A stretch of 64,000 nt of DNA from Aspidiotus rigidus (lineage: Eukaryota > Arthropoda > Insecta > Hemiptera > Diaspididae), in the NCBI GenBank assembly GCA_035079385.1, contig JAVHKY010000005.1:3596001-3660000 (forward strand), in the 5' to 3' direction. A program made the translations under genes and the position numbers. Shown here piece after piece: positions 21,841 to 32,405 of this stretch. Under the pieces are notes generated by a model. That model worked only from the letters and a program-made list of their open reading frames with translations, ran no database searches and was not told where the DNA came from. Position 1 is the stretch's first letter. Every line of letters begins with the position of its first letter.

Positions 21841-21899
21841 TCAGTGAAGGAGGGGGTACATTGAAGGAAAATGAAAGGTGCCAGGCGTCGTCCGGCAAA

Positions 21900-23760
21900 A
21901 TGTGGAACTTGAAAATCTCACGGACTCGTTAACGAAGTTAAACGAAGGGTGGCAGGAAACCTGTGTTATGGGGTACGTGGGATATGAAAAATTCTGACGT
22001 AAAATTGTGACGTCACAGGCACGGACTTTCGAGCTATGTACGAGTATAATAGGAGGGACTTGAAAAAAAATTAGATGCCATTGCAGGACTGCAATGGCAG
22101 CGGGGAATCCGCTGTCCTGAGTCCTCTCTCCCTCTCGTATCATATAGAGCTCTAGAGTCGACATTTTTCCAAGTCCCTCTCTTACCATATATAGCTCGGA
22201 GGTCGGAATTTTTCCAAGTCCTGCTCCTCTCTCCGTGACGTCATCAACCTCGCTCGAGCTCGCGGACGAAAAATTCCTGGAAGTACCCCCAACAAAAGGG
22301 ATAGCGGGTTCCCCGCTAAAAACTCGCGGCTTCTTTAACGGAGTTGAACGAAAGGCGACAGGGAATCTGTTTCATGGGGCACATGGGGCTCCACAGACTA
22401 GTTTTATTTCGGATATTCTCGAAGTTATACAATTATTAGTTGGTATAGTGTAGTCAGGTAAAATTTTGATCCTTTGGTTGTCAGGCGATGGCTACTTTGA
22501 GTGGCTATCTTTCAGTCTATGTACAGCGACCCTCGAGCTACACAGCATAATATGATCGGAGGGGGACTAGGAAAATTGTTGAGCTCTGAGCTTTGCCAGT
22601 TGGCGGAGTTTTTTCCGAAAAACCTCCTGATAACACAGGTTCCCTGTTAAAAATTGATCCATGACATCATCGGATTGTGACGTCACAAGGCTCCAGGATG
22701 AGTTGGTTAGCCTAGCATACAATATAACAGGGGTGCCGTGATCCCCAAAGCTTAAATGATTTCGCCCCCCCAAAAAAATTTTAACAAGCAAAAAAAAAAA
22801 GAGCCCCCTAATGTTACGAGAACAAAAGTAAAAACCGCCCCCCAGAATTTCCTACGAAGAATTGTCTTCAAAAAAGTGGCTTCACTACACCCCTACAATA
22901 TAAGAAGCCTCTAGTTTTGTCTAGTATATTGCATGTCAGACCTACTATAGCCTAGTCTACTGTATGTTAGGCCTATAATAATGAAGCAAAGGCTATAGGT
23001 TTCAAAGTAGCGAAGGCAGACATCTTTCCAAGTTTCTACAGTAGGTCAAGGTTACTAATGACGTCATCAAGTATGATTAAAACAGTGACAATTTTCACGA
23101 TTATCCCAGGAGTATTCTCAGTCAAAAAGCCATCAGGGTCTCTCGTCTACTGTTTGTTATAATAACTAGCTAAAAGGTTGACGGACGCACTCCTTGCTTT
23201 TAGTCCAGTATGAGGCTACGTTGGGCCTAGTGTGAGCGTAGTACAGAACTGGCTACGAGATCTATGACGTCATCAAATTGTGATGTCACAGACCCAGACT
23301 TTGGAGCTCGATATGATGGGAAAGCGACATTGAAAACATTTCGACCTCGGAGCTATACATATAATATGGTAGAAGGAGACTTGAAGATAACAAAGTTGAG
23401 CGAGGAACGCAGGGAACCTGTTCTATGAGTCAAATTGGTTTTAGTATTGAAAAGTTAAGGAAGCCTAGACTTAGTAAAAATTAGTATACTGCATGGAGCG
23501 AAAGAAGAGGGTTAGGAACGCTTGATGACGTCAGTGACCGTGACCTGTTTTAGAGAGACCTAGCGCAAAGCTAGTATAAAAGAGGCCTAAACGTATTATA
23601 ATGCCTAGTATAAATTTACTATATTGCATGAAGCGGAAGACAAAGAGTAGGAACAGCTGATGACGTCATCAGTGACCTTCATCTAATTTAGGGACTGATC
23701 CTATGACGTCACGATCAGATGACGTTATAGGTCACTTTTCGCCGAAAGGTGTACGGCGAA
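21900..23760. repeat. Module-C cluster with many TGACGTCA palindromes
   Basis: Fragments with CTCGTTAACGAAGTTAAACG, GGCAGGAAACCTGTGTTATG and TTGTGACGTCACAGGC alternating with 45-bp-type units. Perfect TGACGTCA sites occur near 22011, 22216, 22676, 23058, 23271, 23524, 23656 and 23702, usually in the contexts TTGTGACGTCACA or GATGACGTCATCA. A CCTAGTATA/GGCCTA segment shared with module B recurs at 22910-22990 and 23560-23640. Confidence 0.75.
22728..22895. mobile_element. hAT-like MITE with 8-bp target duplication
   Basis: The element starts CAGGGGTGCCGTGATCC and ends with the complement of TAGGGGTGTAGTGAAGCC. The 8-bp sequence CAATATAA lies directly on both sides (22720-22727 and 22896-22903). 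The 8-bp duplication and CAGGGG/TAGGGG ends are characteristic of hAT. It is 168 bp long, non-coding, and inserted within the module-C cluster. Confidence 0.88.
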
Positions 23761-23769
23761 TTTTTCCTC

Positions 23770-25925
23770 CATAGAACAGGTTTCTTGTTGAAAACGACGG
23801 CTTCCTTAACGAAGTTAAACGAGGAACACAGGGAACCTGTTTTACATGGGATTTGATATTGAAAATTCAAGGAAGCCTATAGACCTAGATAAAGCTAGTA
23901 TAAAGAAGGCCTAGACCTACTATAAGCCTAGTATAATATAGTTTGAGAGTCTAAATTTACCGTGCGCCATCTGCCGTCCGTTGTACAGCGAAAAACTTGG
24001 AAAAATTTCGACTCTCGAGCTATATAATATGATAGGGGGGGGGGGGGGGGGACTTGGAAAAATTTAGACTCTCAAACTATATTATATGTACTAGGCTTAT
24101 AGTAGGTCTAGGCCTTCTTTAGACTAGCTTTATCTAGGTCTAGGCTTCCTTGGATTTTCAATACCAAATCCCATTTGACTCATAAAACAGGTTCGCCGCG
24201 TTCGTCGTTCAACTTGTTAAGGAATCCGTCGTTTTAACAGGGAACCTGTTTTATGGGGGGCTATTTGAGAAATCTGGCGTGCGCCGTCCAGCGAAAAACT
24301 TGGAAAAATTTCGACTCTCGAGCTATATATGATAGGAGGGGGACTTGGAAAAATTTCGACTCTCGAGCCATATATGATAGGAGAGGGACTTGGAAAAATT
24401 TCGACTCTCGAGCTATATATGATAGCAGGGGGACTTGGAAAAATTTCGTCTCTCGAGCGAGAAAAATTTAGATTCTCAAACTATATTATGATAGGCTTAT
24501 AGTAGGTCTAGGCCTTCTTTATACTATCTTTATCTAGGTCTAGGCTTCCTTGAATTTTCAATACCAAATCCCATTCGACTCATAAAACAGGTTCCCTACG
24601 TTCCTCGCTTAACTTCGTTTTAACAGGGAACCTGTTTTATGGGGGGCTATTTGACAAATTTGCCGTCCGCCGTCCGCCGTCCAGCGAAAAACTTAGAAAA
24701 ATTGCGACCCTCGAGCCATATATAATAAGAGAGGGACTTAGAAAAATTTCGACTCTCGAACTATATATGATAGGAGGGGGACTTAGAAAAATTTCGACTC
24801 TCGAGCTATATATGATAGGAGGGGGACTTAGAAAAATTTCGACTCTCGAGCTATTTATGATAGAAGAGGGACTTGGAAAAATTTCGACTCTCGAGCCATA
24901 TATGATAGAAGGGGGACTTGGAAAAATTTCGACTCTCGAGCTATTTATGATAGAAGAGGGACTTGGAAAAATTTCGACTCTCGAGCCATATATGATAGAA
25001 GGGGGACTTAGAAAAATTTCGACTCTCGAGCCATATATGATAGGAGAGGGACTTGGAAAAATTTCGACTCTCGAGCTATATATGATAGGAGGGGGACTTA
25101 GAAAAATTTCGACTGTCGAGCTATATATGATCTAGGCTTCCTTGAATTTTCAATACCAAATCTCATTCGAATCATAAAACAGGTTCCCTGCGTTCCTCGT
25201 TTAACTTCGTTAAGGAAGCCGTCATTTTTTGCTGGACGGCGCACGGAAAATTTCTCAAAAAGCCCCCCATAAAACAGGTTCCCTGTTAAAAACGACGGCT
25301 TCCTTAACGAAGTTGAACGAAGAACGCCGGGAACCTGTTTTATGAGTCAAATGGGAGTTGGTATTGAAAATTCAAGGAAGCCTAGACCTAGATAAAGCTA
25401 GTATAAAGAAGGCCTAGACCTACTATAAGCCTAGTAATATAGTTTGAGAGTCTAAATTTTTCTCGAATCTCCAGCTATATATGACAGCTCGAGAGTCGAA
25501 ATTTTTCCAAGTTTTTTGCTGGACGGTGCACGGTAAATTTCTCAAAAAGCCCCCCATAAAACAGGTTCCCTGTTAAAATTACGACTCTCGAGCCATATAT
25601 GATAGGAGAGGGACTTGGAAAAGATTTCGACTCTCGAGCTATCATATATAGCTCGAGATAGACAAATTTAGACTCTCAAACTATATTATACTAAGCTTAT
25701 AGTAGGTCTAGGCGTTCTTTATACTAGCTTTATCTAGGCCTAGGCTTCCTTGAATTCTCAATACCAATACCCATTTGACTCATAAAACAGGTCCCCTGCG
25801 TTCCTCGTTCAACGTCGTTAAGGAAGCCGTCGATTTTTCCAAGTTTTTTGTTTCGGAGCGCACGGCGGACGCCAAATTTCTAAAAAAGCCCTCCATAAAA
25901 CAGGTTCCCTGTTAAAATTCAACTT
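23770..25925. repeat. Composite block of palindrome/45-bp modular repeats (cluster 2)
   Basis: Modules A and B in both orientations (B near 23785-23960; B inverted 24055-24235, 24455-24610, 25130-25230, 25650-25830; A near 24235-24300 and 24615-24690; A inverted near 25225-25290, 25500-25575, 25845-25920) with 45-bp units between. The 45-bp units are mostly in the opposite orientation to cluster 1. A G17 run lies at 24035-24051. Copies are very similar to cluster 1, suggesting recent amplification or gene conversion. Confidence 0.86.
24700..25130. repeat. 45-bp tandem array, inverted orientation (about 10 units)
   Basis: Units read AAATTTCGACTCTCGAGC, then TATATATGATAGGAGGGGGA. They are flanked by module A on the left and an inverted module B on the right, and alternate in TATTTATGATAGAAGAGGGA versus TATATATGATAGAAGGGGGA forms, so adjacent pairs (about 24846-25015) look duplicated as 90-bp dimers. 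Confidence 0.9.
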
Positions 25926-26230
25926 TGATGTTATATGATAGAAGCGGGGTGAACTTGTGAAAATCTCGACTTTATTATTATGGAATAAGGACTTTAAAAA
26001 ATTTCAACGTTGGAGCAATGCGTGAGAAAATTTCTAGAGAGGGACTTGGAAAAAATTGGAACATGAGCCGTATCTGTTAGGGCATACTGGAAAAGTATGG
26101 ACTTTCGTGCGTAAACTCCCTATGTGATGAAGAACAAAGTTCAATCCTTATTTAGAAAAAGTATAAACAAAGAAACCCCCATAAAAGAGGTCCCCTGTTT
26201 GCCTCGATTAACGCAATTAATGAAGACAAT
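25926..26230. repeat. Decayed 45-bp units and module end
   Basis: Divergent units, then CCCCCATAAAAGAGGTCCCC near 26177, a mutated form of the CCCCATAAAACAGGTTCCC module end. Confidence 0.55.
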
Positions 26231-26539
26231 CCCGAGCTGCTGACGAAGTAGGCTGCAATTTTTTTCTTTCGGAGACTACCAATCTATTATATCCCTGTGT
26301 ACCACTTCATTAACCCCTCTTGAATATTTTTCCTAGAATCATCTTCAAGACTTTTCATATTCTCTCGGCAGATGTTCTTCGGGGCGCTATGATGTGAACA
26401 GGGCTCGCTTATCCCCGAACTATTTTTCTGATAGGGGTTGCGTATGTACGGGAGATCAGATCCGCATGAAAATAGAAATCTGTGCACACCGTGTGGCTAA
26501 TTTTCCTGGCGAACCTCCTCGCACGCATGAGATTGTGGG

Positions 26540-26700
26540 TTTCAATATAACTTTTAACAGCTTTGTCTTTGTACGAAATACCAGGGTGTCCACGTTTGGA
26601 GGAAATATCTGAATAGGATATAACTATAAGTATTACTATTCCTTGAGGGTGAGGTTTTACAAACGAACGCACGCTCGAATAGCCAATGCAGTCCAAGAGG
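26540..26700. repeat. Duplicated segment, copy 1
   Basis: AGCTTTGTCTTTGTACGAAA with flanking sequence recurs at 28767 onward (AGCTTTGTCTTTGTGCGAAA, then ATACCAGG). The two copies are about 2.2 kb apart in direct orientation. Confidence 0.7.
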
Positions 26701-26731
26701 AACTTGTGTAGATTCTTCAAATACGTACCTA

Positions 26732-27180
26732 CAGTGGAAACTCTATATAACGAATCTGAAGGGATCACAAAAAAAATTCGTTATATGGAAAATTCGTTAA
26801 AAAGAAATTCATTTTTTTTCTTATTTTTGCGAAGTTCCACATTTTGAATGATAAAAATTTTCAAATTTCACCTGAAAGTTGACATTGTTAGAAGAAAATG
26901 TTGAAACAATCGTCAAAATTCAAATTTTCTGGAGAAAATATTCAAATGTTTACCAAGAAATCAGAATTTTCAGAAAAAAGTTTGAATTCAGGCCAGAAAT
27001 CGACATTTTTTTGGAAAAAATGACAAGATTTCTGTAGAAAATTCGTTATATAGAGGGAATTGTTCGTTATAAAGAGATTTTTTCACACGTAAAATTCATT
27101 GAAGGGGGTGGGACCGAGGAAAAATTCGTAATATAGAGGAATTCGTTATATAGGGGTTCGTTATATAGAGTTTCCACTGT
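26732..27180. mobile_element. Pogo/Tigger-like MITE (449 bp) with TA duplication
   Basis: Perfect TIRs of more than 20 bp: CAGTGGAAACTCTATATAAC at the left and its exact complement at the right, flanked by TA on both sides (26730-26731, 27181-27182). CAGT...ATATAACGAA ends are typical of pogo/Tigger elements. The interior repeats GAATTCGTTATATAG-type sequence and is A/T-rich without a transposase. The paralogous copy near 28880 lacks the insertion. Confidence 0.9.
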
Positions 27181-27182
27181 AT

Positions 27183-27629
27183 TTCGCATTATAGACATCT
27201 TCGTGAAATGCGACTGCCAAGAAGGTTGCCCAGCAAGATGTGCGCATAGGAATATGTACATGTGTAGAATCCTAATTTTGGCCATGGGTTACAAGAAAAA
27301 AAAAAAAGAAACACAATTTTCCCCGGACCCGGTTCAGCCTCGGCGACCTTGAGGCTACAAATGGTAATTCGCCCGTCAAGCAAGTAGCCTAACATACAAA
27401 ATACAAGCTGAGAAGATTATTGTGATTAAAAAATGCTAGTGAATGGGGACGTTACTATGACGTCACCGTGATCGAGATAGACGTATCAAAAGTTGATATA
27501 ATCGGTAGAATCGATTCAATAATATGCTCGATAAAATCTATATCATTTATCACATTGTAGTGTAGGCCGCAACAAAACTGAGAAAAACTAGAAAGGCAAA
27601 CAGCGCAGAGGGGGTGAGTCCGTCCAGCT
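27183..27629. other. Intron sequence, nothing recognised
   Basis: No supported gene. One TGACGTCA at about 27459. Confidence 0.4.
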
Positions 27630-27767
27630 CAGTGGCGTAGCGAGGGGGCGGGGTTAGAAGAATCGAAGTCCCCCCAAGACACATGAAATATCAAATTTTA
27701 TTCTAAATAATATTTCAAACTTTTCTCTTCTCCTACTATTTCTTCAAAATTTTCTGGCTACGCCTTG
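27630..27767. mobile_element. hAT-like MITE (138 bp) with perfect 8-bp target duplication
   Basis: Starts CAGTGGCGTAGCGAGG and ends with the complement of CAAGGCGTAGCCAGAAAA. GTCCAGCT is duplicated exactly on both sides (27622-27629, 27768-27775). CAGTGGCGTAGC is a common hAT end in arthropods. Confidence 0.92.
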
Positions 27768-28023
27768 GTCCAGCTAGTTAGCCCCTGAGATGAAACATGC
27801 GTAGCGACCAATCACGGCACAACGAGTCTCCAATATTTCATAGCTTTGTTTTCCTGAGCATTGATAATAAATAACCGAGTTTAAACAAGATTGAAAGTTT
27901 AATTTTCTTTTTTTTTTAGGCGACATAAATTCTTACTTCCTCTCAATTGCTGTACGTCGTGACTTTTTTAAACATAATTCTTAAACGAAAAATATTACAA
28001 CTTGGTAGTATTCTCTATCGTTG

Positions 28024-28503
28024 CTACCCTTCTTCTTCATCATTGGTATTTGAAGACGATACCTCGTAATCTGGAGGTGGGTTCAGAATGAAATTACAGC
28101 ATCGTTCTCGAAGTATGGACGCCTCTTGTCCCCGATTGTGGTTAAATATTCGGTCATTCCTTTCGTCGAGTTGTAACAATCTATCGACCAAGTGGTCGCA
28201 TAATTCTCGATGATACCACACACAATGCCGCATCAGATACCATTTAGAACGAAAATATTCATTACATACATTGCACTTCAGCCGATTAACTGCTGTAGAG
28301 TACACCGCTGTCGTTACTTGTGAGCGTAATTTTGTCGCCTGCGAACAACCGATCAAGTGTCTGAATAATAAACTCTCGGTCAAGAACAATCGTTTACAGA
28401 ATGGACATCCTTTTCGTACGCGAAGATTGTTTTCCTCTATCGAATTGTTTTCGTTAGTTCGATGTTGCCAGGTGTACGACATTCTATTCCGTCTTTCTCT
28501 CAT
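28024..28503 (-). CDS. Intact two-zinc-finger ORF, 159 residues
   Basis: Uninterrupted minus-strand frame. It has two C2H2-like fingers: CPFCKRLF...HLIGC (C-x2-C-x12-H-x3-C; last ligand Cys) at about residues 33-53, and CNVCNEYF...HCVWYH (C-x2-C-x12-H-x4-H) at about 77-98. A basic N-terminus precedes them, and an acidic tail (SSSNTNDEEEG) ends the protein. The coding sequence has no low-complexity bias, unlike other frames in this intron. It lies antisense inside the big CNG intron, so it may be a nested single-exon gene, one exon of a larger minus-strand gene, or a fragment of a transposon. I do not recognise an orthologue. No clear TATA or AATAAA signal was seen. Predicted role: nucleic-acid or protein binding, inferred only from the fingers. 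Confidence 0.55.
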   Translation of the reverse strand: MRERRNRMSYTWQHRTNENNSIEENNLRVRKGCPFCKRLFLTESLLFRHLIGCSQATKLRSQVTTAVYSTAVNRLKCNVCNEYFRSKWYLMRHCVWYHRELCDHLVDRLLQLDERNDRIFNHNRGQEASILRERCCNFILNPPPDYEVSSSNTNDEEEG

Positions 28504-28764
28504 TTACTGGGCAACTTTTTGATTTTTTTGAGTACTTACTTATATTGAACTTTTTCGGCAAGATAGCTAAGGTTTCATTCATCTCTCTTTTGGAATGAAC
28601 TCGGTGTTGTCAGCATTGTAAAATTTCACATCGAATCTCCGACAGATATTATTGTCAATTTTAATTCCTCTTGCATAGTAATTTTTATAATACTGAAGTT
28701 GTTATTCCGCGAATTCTGATGTTGAAAATGCATTGATTCGATCCTACCAAACCTGGATATCTTT

Positions 28765-28890
28765 CAATAGCTTTGTCTTTGTGCGAAATACCAGGAGGTC
28801 GACGTGAGTATTCCTACTTCTCAGGGGATGAGATCACATAACCGAACTCTGAGACAGTCAATGCACAAAATAATAGGTTTCTGTCTATCT
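28765..28890. repeat. Duplicated segment, copy 2
   Basis: Direct copy of 26540-26700, ending in TCTCGCATTATAG, which corresponds to TTTCGCATTATAG at 27183 on the far side of the pogo-like MITE. It therefore represents a pre-insertion version of that site. Confidence 0.7.
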
Positions 28891-28916
28891 CGCATTATAG
28901 TGTAAGCAAATAAGAA

Positions 28917-31272
28917 AAAAAAAACATTTAGCTGGAGCAAACGTTTAACTTTGCTGAAAATGATTCACGATGTGGTCCTGAAGAACATACTAAAAGTTCC
29001 GCGTTTTCCCCCTGGAGCTTCTTTTTTTATGGGGGTTCGAACCGCCCAACAATTAGTTTTTCGCCCATATCGCGTGAAATTGAAATTTTACTTAAAAATG
29101 TTTCAAACAAAAGTTGTTCCTCGTTAAATTTGCTACCAAATAACGTATTCAAGGTTTAGCCTAGGTCAATTAGTGCCCCGGCAAAGCCTTAAAAGGCCGT
29201 TCAAAGGAGGACCAAAATCAGCTTTTCCATATATCTCACAAAATTGAAATTTCATGAAAAAATCTTTCATACAAAAATTGTTCTTCATTGAATTTCCTAT
29301 TAAATGATCTATTTAGCTTTCAGGATAGAGCAACTAGTCTGTAAAAAAGGGTTTTCGATATTAAAGATAAAAGGATGTGCTATATTTTTTATATAATATT
29401 CAGATAGTTTTGGTACTGATTTATGGAAGTCTTGCATCATTACAGATTGTAAAGACTGTTTTTTTACCAGTGATAGAAATATTGAAAGATGGAAATTAAA
29501 TAAATATTTTTCTCGTGTTCATGACTCACATGGTATCTAGGTTTTGAAATAAAAACAATTGAAGTCGCGTTATATTAAAGACTCTAAGGCCGCTGCAATA
29601 CTCTCTGATCTACGGTAGTACAAGAGACAAGCCATTGAACAAATATCGGTTTCAAGCTTTCGCGAAAAAATTGCGTCGAAAAGTACTTGACCTCTCTACC
29701 TCCCATTGAAGACGTACCACCAAGTACATTTGTGGCTTGGTCATGAAAAAGATCCATTAGAATGGAGTTGGAAACGAATGGATGGAATATTGGAGCCTGG
29801 AACAATGAACAAAGCCCCAGCGCCGCGCCAGACCATCTCCTACAACTTATTTTTAGTGGGTGCGATAAAGGTTCTAGAAATGCTTGTAGCTGCCGGAAAG
29901 CAGGTGAACAATAGATATTCCATAGATAAAAGAGGGTAATTTGGCCTTTTTATCGAGAAAAATCATTCCGACCTCGATGATGAACAGGCGTCTACACTAT
30001 ACTTCTCAAATAACATGATAGTATCATGCCTCAACCATAAGTACTTGGCCATTGTTTGAATTTTTGTCGAAAATAGTTCTTCCTAGGATTAAAATGTTCC
30101 CCAATGTGTCTTGGGTAGACTTGCCTCAACGCTAGTGAAGTATTAGAGGTAGTAGACGACATTGAGGACGACTTGCAGGATGTATTAAGTCAGGACGAGG
30201 AAGCTGACCATGAGTCCAGTACTGATGACAATTTCTCAGTAATCACAGGCAAAGAGTATGACGAGAGCGAATAATATCAAGTCCCTCCGTCCCGAATATA
30301 AGACCACTGTAAGTCGGCAGGCTAACGTACACTGCTCCTATTAGAAAGCATAGAAAGCTGGTAAGCAGGGCATAGGACGGATGGCGGAGCTCAAGTCATG
30401 TGCGAGAAACGACCTTCCTCCTCGGGCTATGTTATGAAATTATGTGTATTACCTAAAATATACTAGCCTCATGGAGTAAGATTCAGTTGAGGAACCTACA
30501 GGAAAAATGTACGTAACACACTTCTTTCATAGACAAATGGCTCTATTCTAAAAGCTAAATAGGTAGCTCAATTGATAGGAAATTCAACGAGGAACAACTT
30601 TTATTTGAAACATTTTTTCATAAAATTTCAATTTTGTGAGATATATGGAAAAATTGATTTTGGTCCTCTTTCGAACGGCCTTTTAAGGCTTTATTGGGGC
30701 ACTAATTGAACTAGGCTGAACCTTGAATACGTTATTTGGTAGGAAATTTAACGAGGAACAACTTATGTTTGAGACATTGTTTAATAAAATTTGTATTACC
30801 TAGGTAGATAAGATAATTATAAGCAAAGACTAAATCTTGGGGGGGTTGAAACCCCTATCAAAACAGAACGTCCGGTAGGATGAATAGCTCATTTTATACC
30901 AAATTTAACGAGAAACAACTTTTGTTTGAAACATTTCTTAATATAATTTCAATTTTGTGAGATATATGGAAAAACGGATGTTGGGACTCTTTTGAACGCC
31001 CTTTCCAGAGGCACTAATTGGCATAGGCTGAAAATTGAATACGTTATTTGATAGGAAATTTAACGAGGAACAACTTTTGTTTGAAACATTTTTAAGTAAA
31101 ATTTCAATTTCACGCGATATAGGCGAAAAACTAATTGTTGGGGGTTCAAACCCCCATAAAAAAAGAAGCTCCAGGGGGAAAACGCGGGACGTTCAGTATG
31201 TTGTTCAGGACCACATTCTAAACCATTTTCAGCAAAGAAACGTTTTTGCTTTAGGAAAATGTTTTTTTTTTC
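28917..31272. mobile_element. 2.36-kb foldback element with long repeated arms
   Basis: The outer ends are inverted copies: AAAAAAAAACATTTAGCTGG at 28917-28937 against the complement at 31252-31272; CTTTGCTGAAAATGATTCAC at 28954 against the complement near 31230; GCGTTTTCCCCCTGGAGC at 29001 against 31162-31179. The arms consist of tandem ~180-190-bp units (GAGGAACAACTTTTGTTTGA, then ATTTCAATTTTGTGAGATAT): two in the left arm and about four in the right (30540-31150). Between the arms lies decayed coding sequence (29590-30275). Confidence 0.8.
29590..30275 (+). pseudogene. Remnant of a multicopy arthropod ORF with cysteine-rich (CxC) tail
   Basis: The pieces lie in different frames: LDLSTSPIEDV near 29677, YHQVHLWLGHEKDPLEWSWK near 29712-29774 with DGILEP following, then after a shift DHLLQLIFSGCDKG and NACSCRKAGEQ near 29831-29925, and a later acidic tail (VDDIEDDLQDVLSQDEEADH) near 30152-30211. 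The order WLG...DPxxWGW...LEP...PAPxxLL...C.KGC...C.CRKAG is one I know from long, repetitive uncharacterised arthropod proteins. Several cysteines are lost. Function unknown; a transposon origin is inferred from its place between inverted arms. Confidence 0.6.
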
Positions 31273-31975
31273 AATGTGCCTCTAAATTGCCTACACTATT
31301 AGACGTCTTTGTGAAGCACTGTCAGAAAGGTTGTTCAGATGAAGCATTCATCATTTGGTCACCTTATCTTTTCGATTTTCCCAAGACATACTAAAACGCG
31401 ATTTCCCCCTATAGATTTCATATGTGAGATATGAATGACTGCGTCAAGTCGAAAGCACTCACGCAATTTTTTGTAAGGTATGCGGTGACTCGTGAAATTA
31501 AAAAAACAGTCAAATATCATTATGAGTCGTAATCATTTAGAAAAACGTATCTCCAAAACTTTCGGGGGATTAAAAACTTATATTTGAGCAATTGAACACC
31601 TCCTTCGAATGAGTTGAAGGGATGGTAGATGCGGACGTTTGAATCAATTTTTAAATATCTCTGAGGTTGTTCCCAACAACAGATCTATCGAGATACAAGG
31701 CCCGTTTAAAAACACTCAAGTGAATTCAATTTTTAAATATTCTCCATTCATCAGTGGCGTAACAAATTATGAGGACTATCCACTTAACGACTGAAAAAAA
31801 TTATAAAGAAATTCTATGAATAGGATGATCTATGGTTACCAAAAAATAGAAGATATTTGAGATGAATACTTCCGATATTTATATTTGCATGTAAAGTCAA
31901 AATTGGATAATTCACGTGCTTAATAGTGGTCACACTGCAAGCGGTGACACGAGCAAGTCTAGCACCTTAAATGTG
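31273..31975. other. Intron sequence; possible hAT end
   Basis: CAGTGGCGTAAC at about 31753 resembles the end of the hAT-like MITE at 27630, but no partner end was found. Otherwise nothing recognised. Confidence 0.35.
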
Positions 31976-31983
31976 GGTGCAAC

Positions 31984-32398
31984 CATGGCCGTCTCCAGTT
32001 ACAGGCCGGTAGGCTGAAAAATGACAACAACGCCAGGGGGCTGACGTTTACATGCCACGCTTATGGGAAATACCAGAAAGATTTCAAATACTCGATTTTT
32101 TCTCAAATACGGGGCATTTTAAAGAAAAAGTGAAGAGAACTCAAATTAAAGAACGAACATTTTTTTTATTTTTTGCGGGTTTTCTCTTTGAAATCCGTTC
32201 ACTTGTAATCAAACGACAATCATTTGAAAATGAAAAGTCGTGGTAGCGGACAAAGTGCGGTACTGTAACACTTTGCCGCACGCAACCCAGTGCGGTACTG
32301 TAACACCTTGCCGCACGCAACCCGAATCGTCTATGTGAGGAGGCTGATTGCAGCATTGACAGATTTAGTCTACCGGCCTGTAACTAGAGACGGCCATG
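31984..32398. mobile_element. TIR element (415 bp) with 7-8-bp target duplication
   Basis: TIRs of about 36 bp: CATGGCCGTCTCCAGTTACA at the left (31984) and the complement of CATGGCCGTCTCTAGTTACA at the right (to 32398). GTGCAAC is duplicated on both sides (31977-31983, 32399-32405). It fits a hAT-type 8-bp duplication with one ambiguous base. The interior holds a tandem pair of AGTGCGGTACTGTAACAC-type units (about 32248-32322), each a GTGCGG...CCGCAC hairpin, also found alone at 37330-37385. Confidence 0.85.
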
Positions 32399-32405
32399 GT
32401 GCAAC

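Noticed and set aside
31035..31394. 119-codon frame at the end of the foldback element
   Set aside because: Consists of the tandem arm units, which are non-coding in their other copies.
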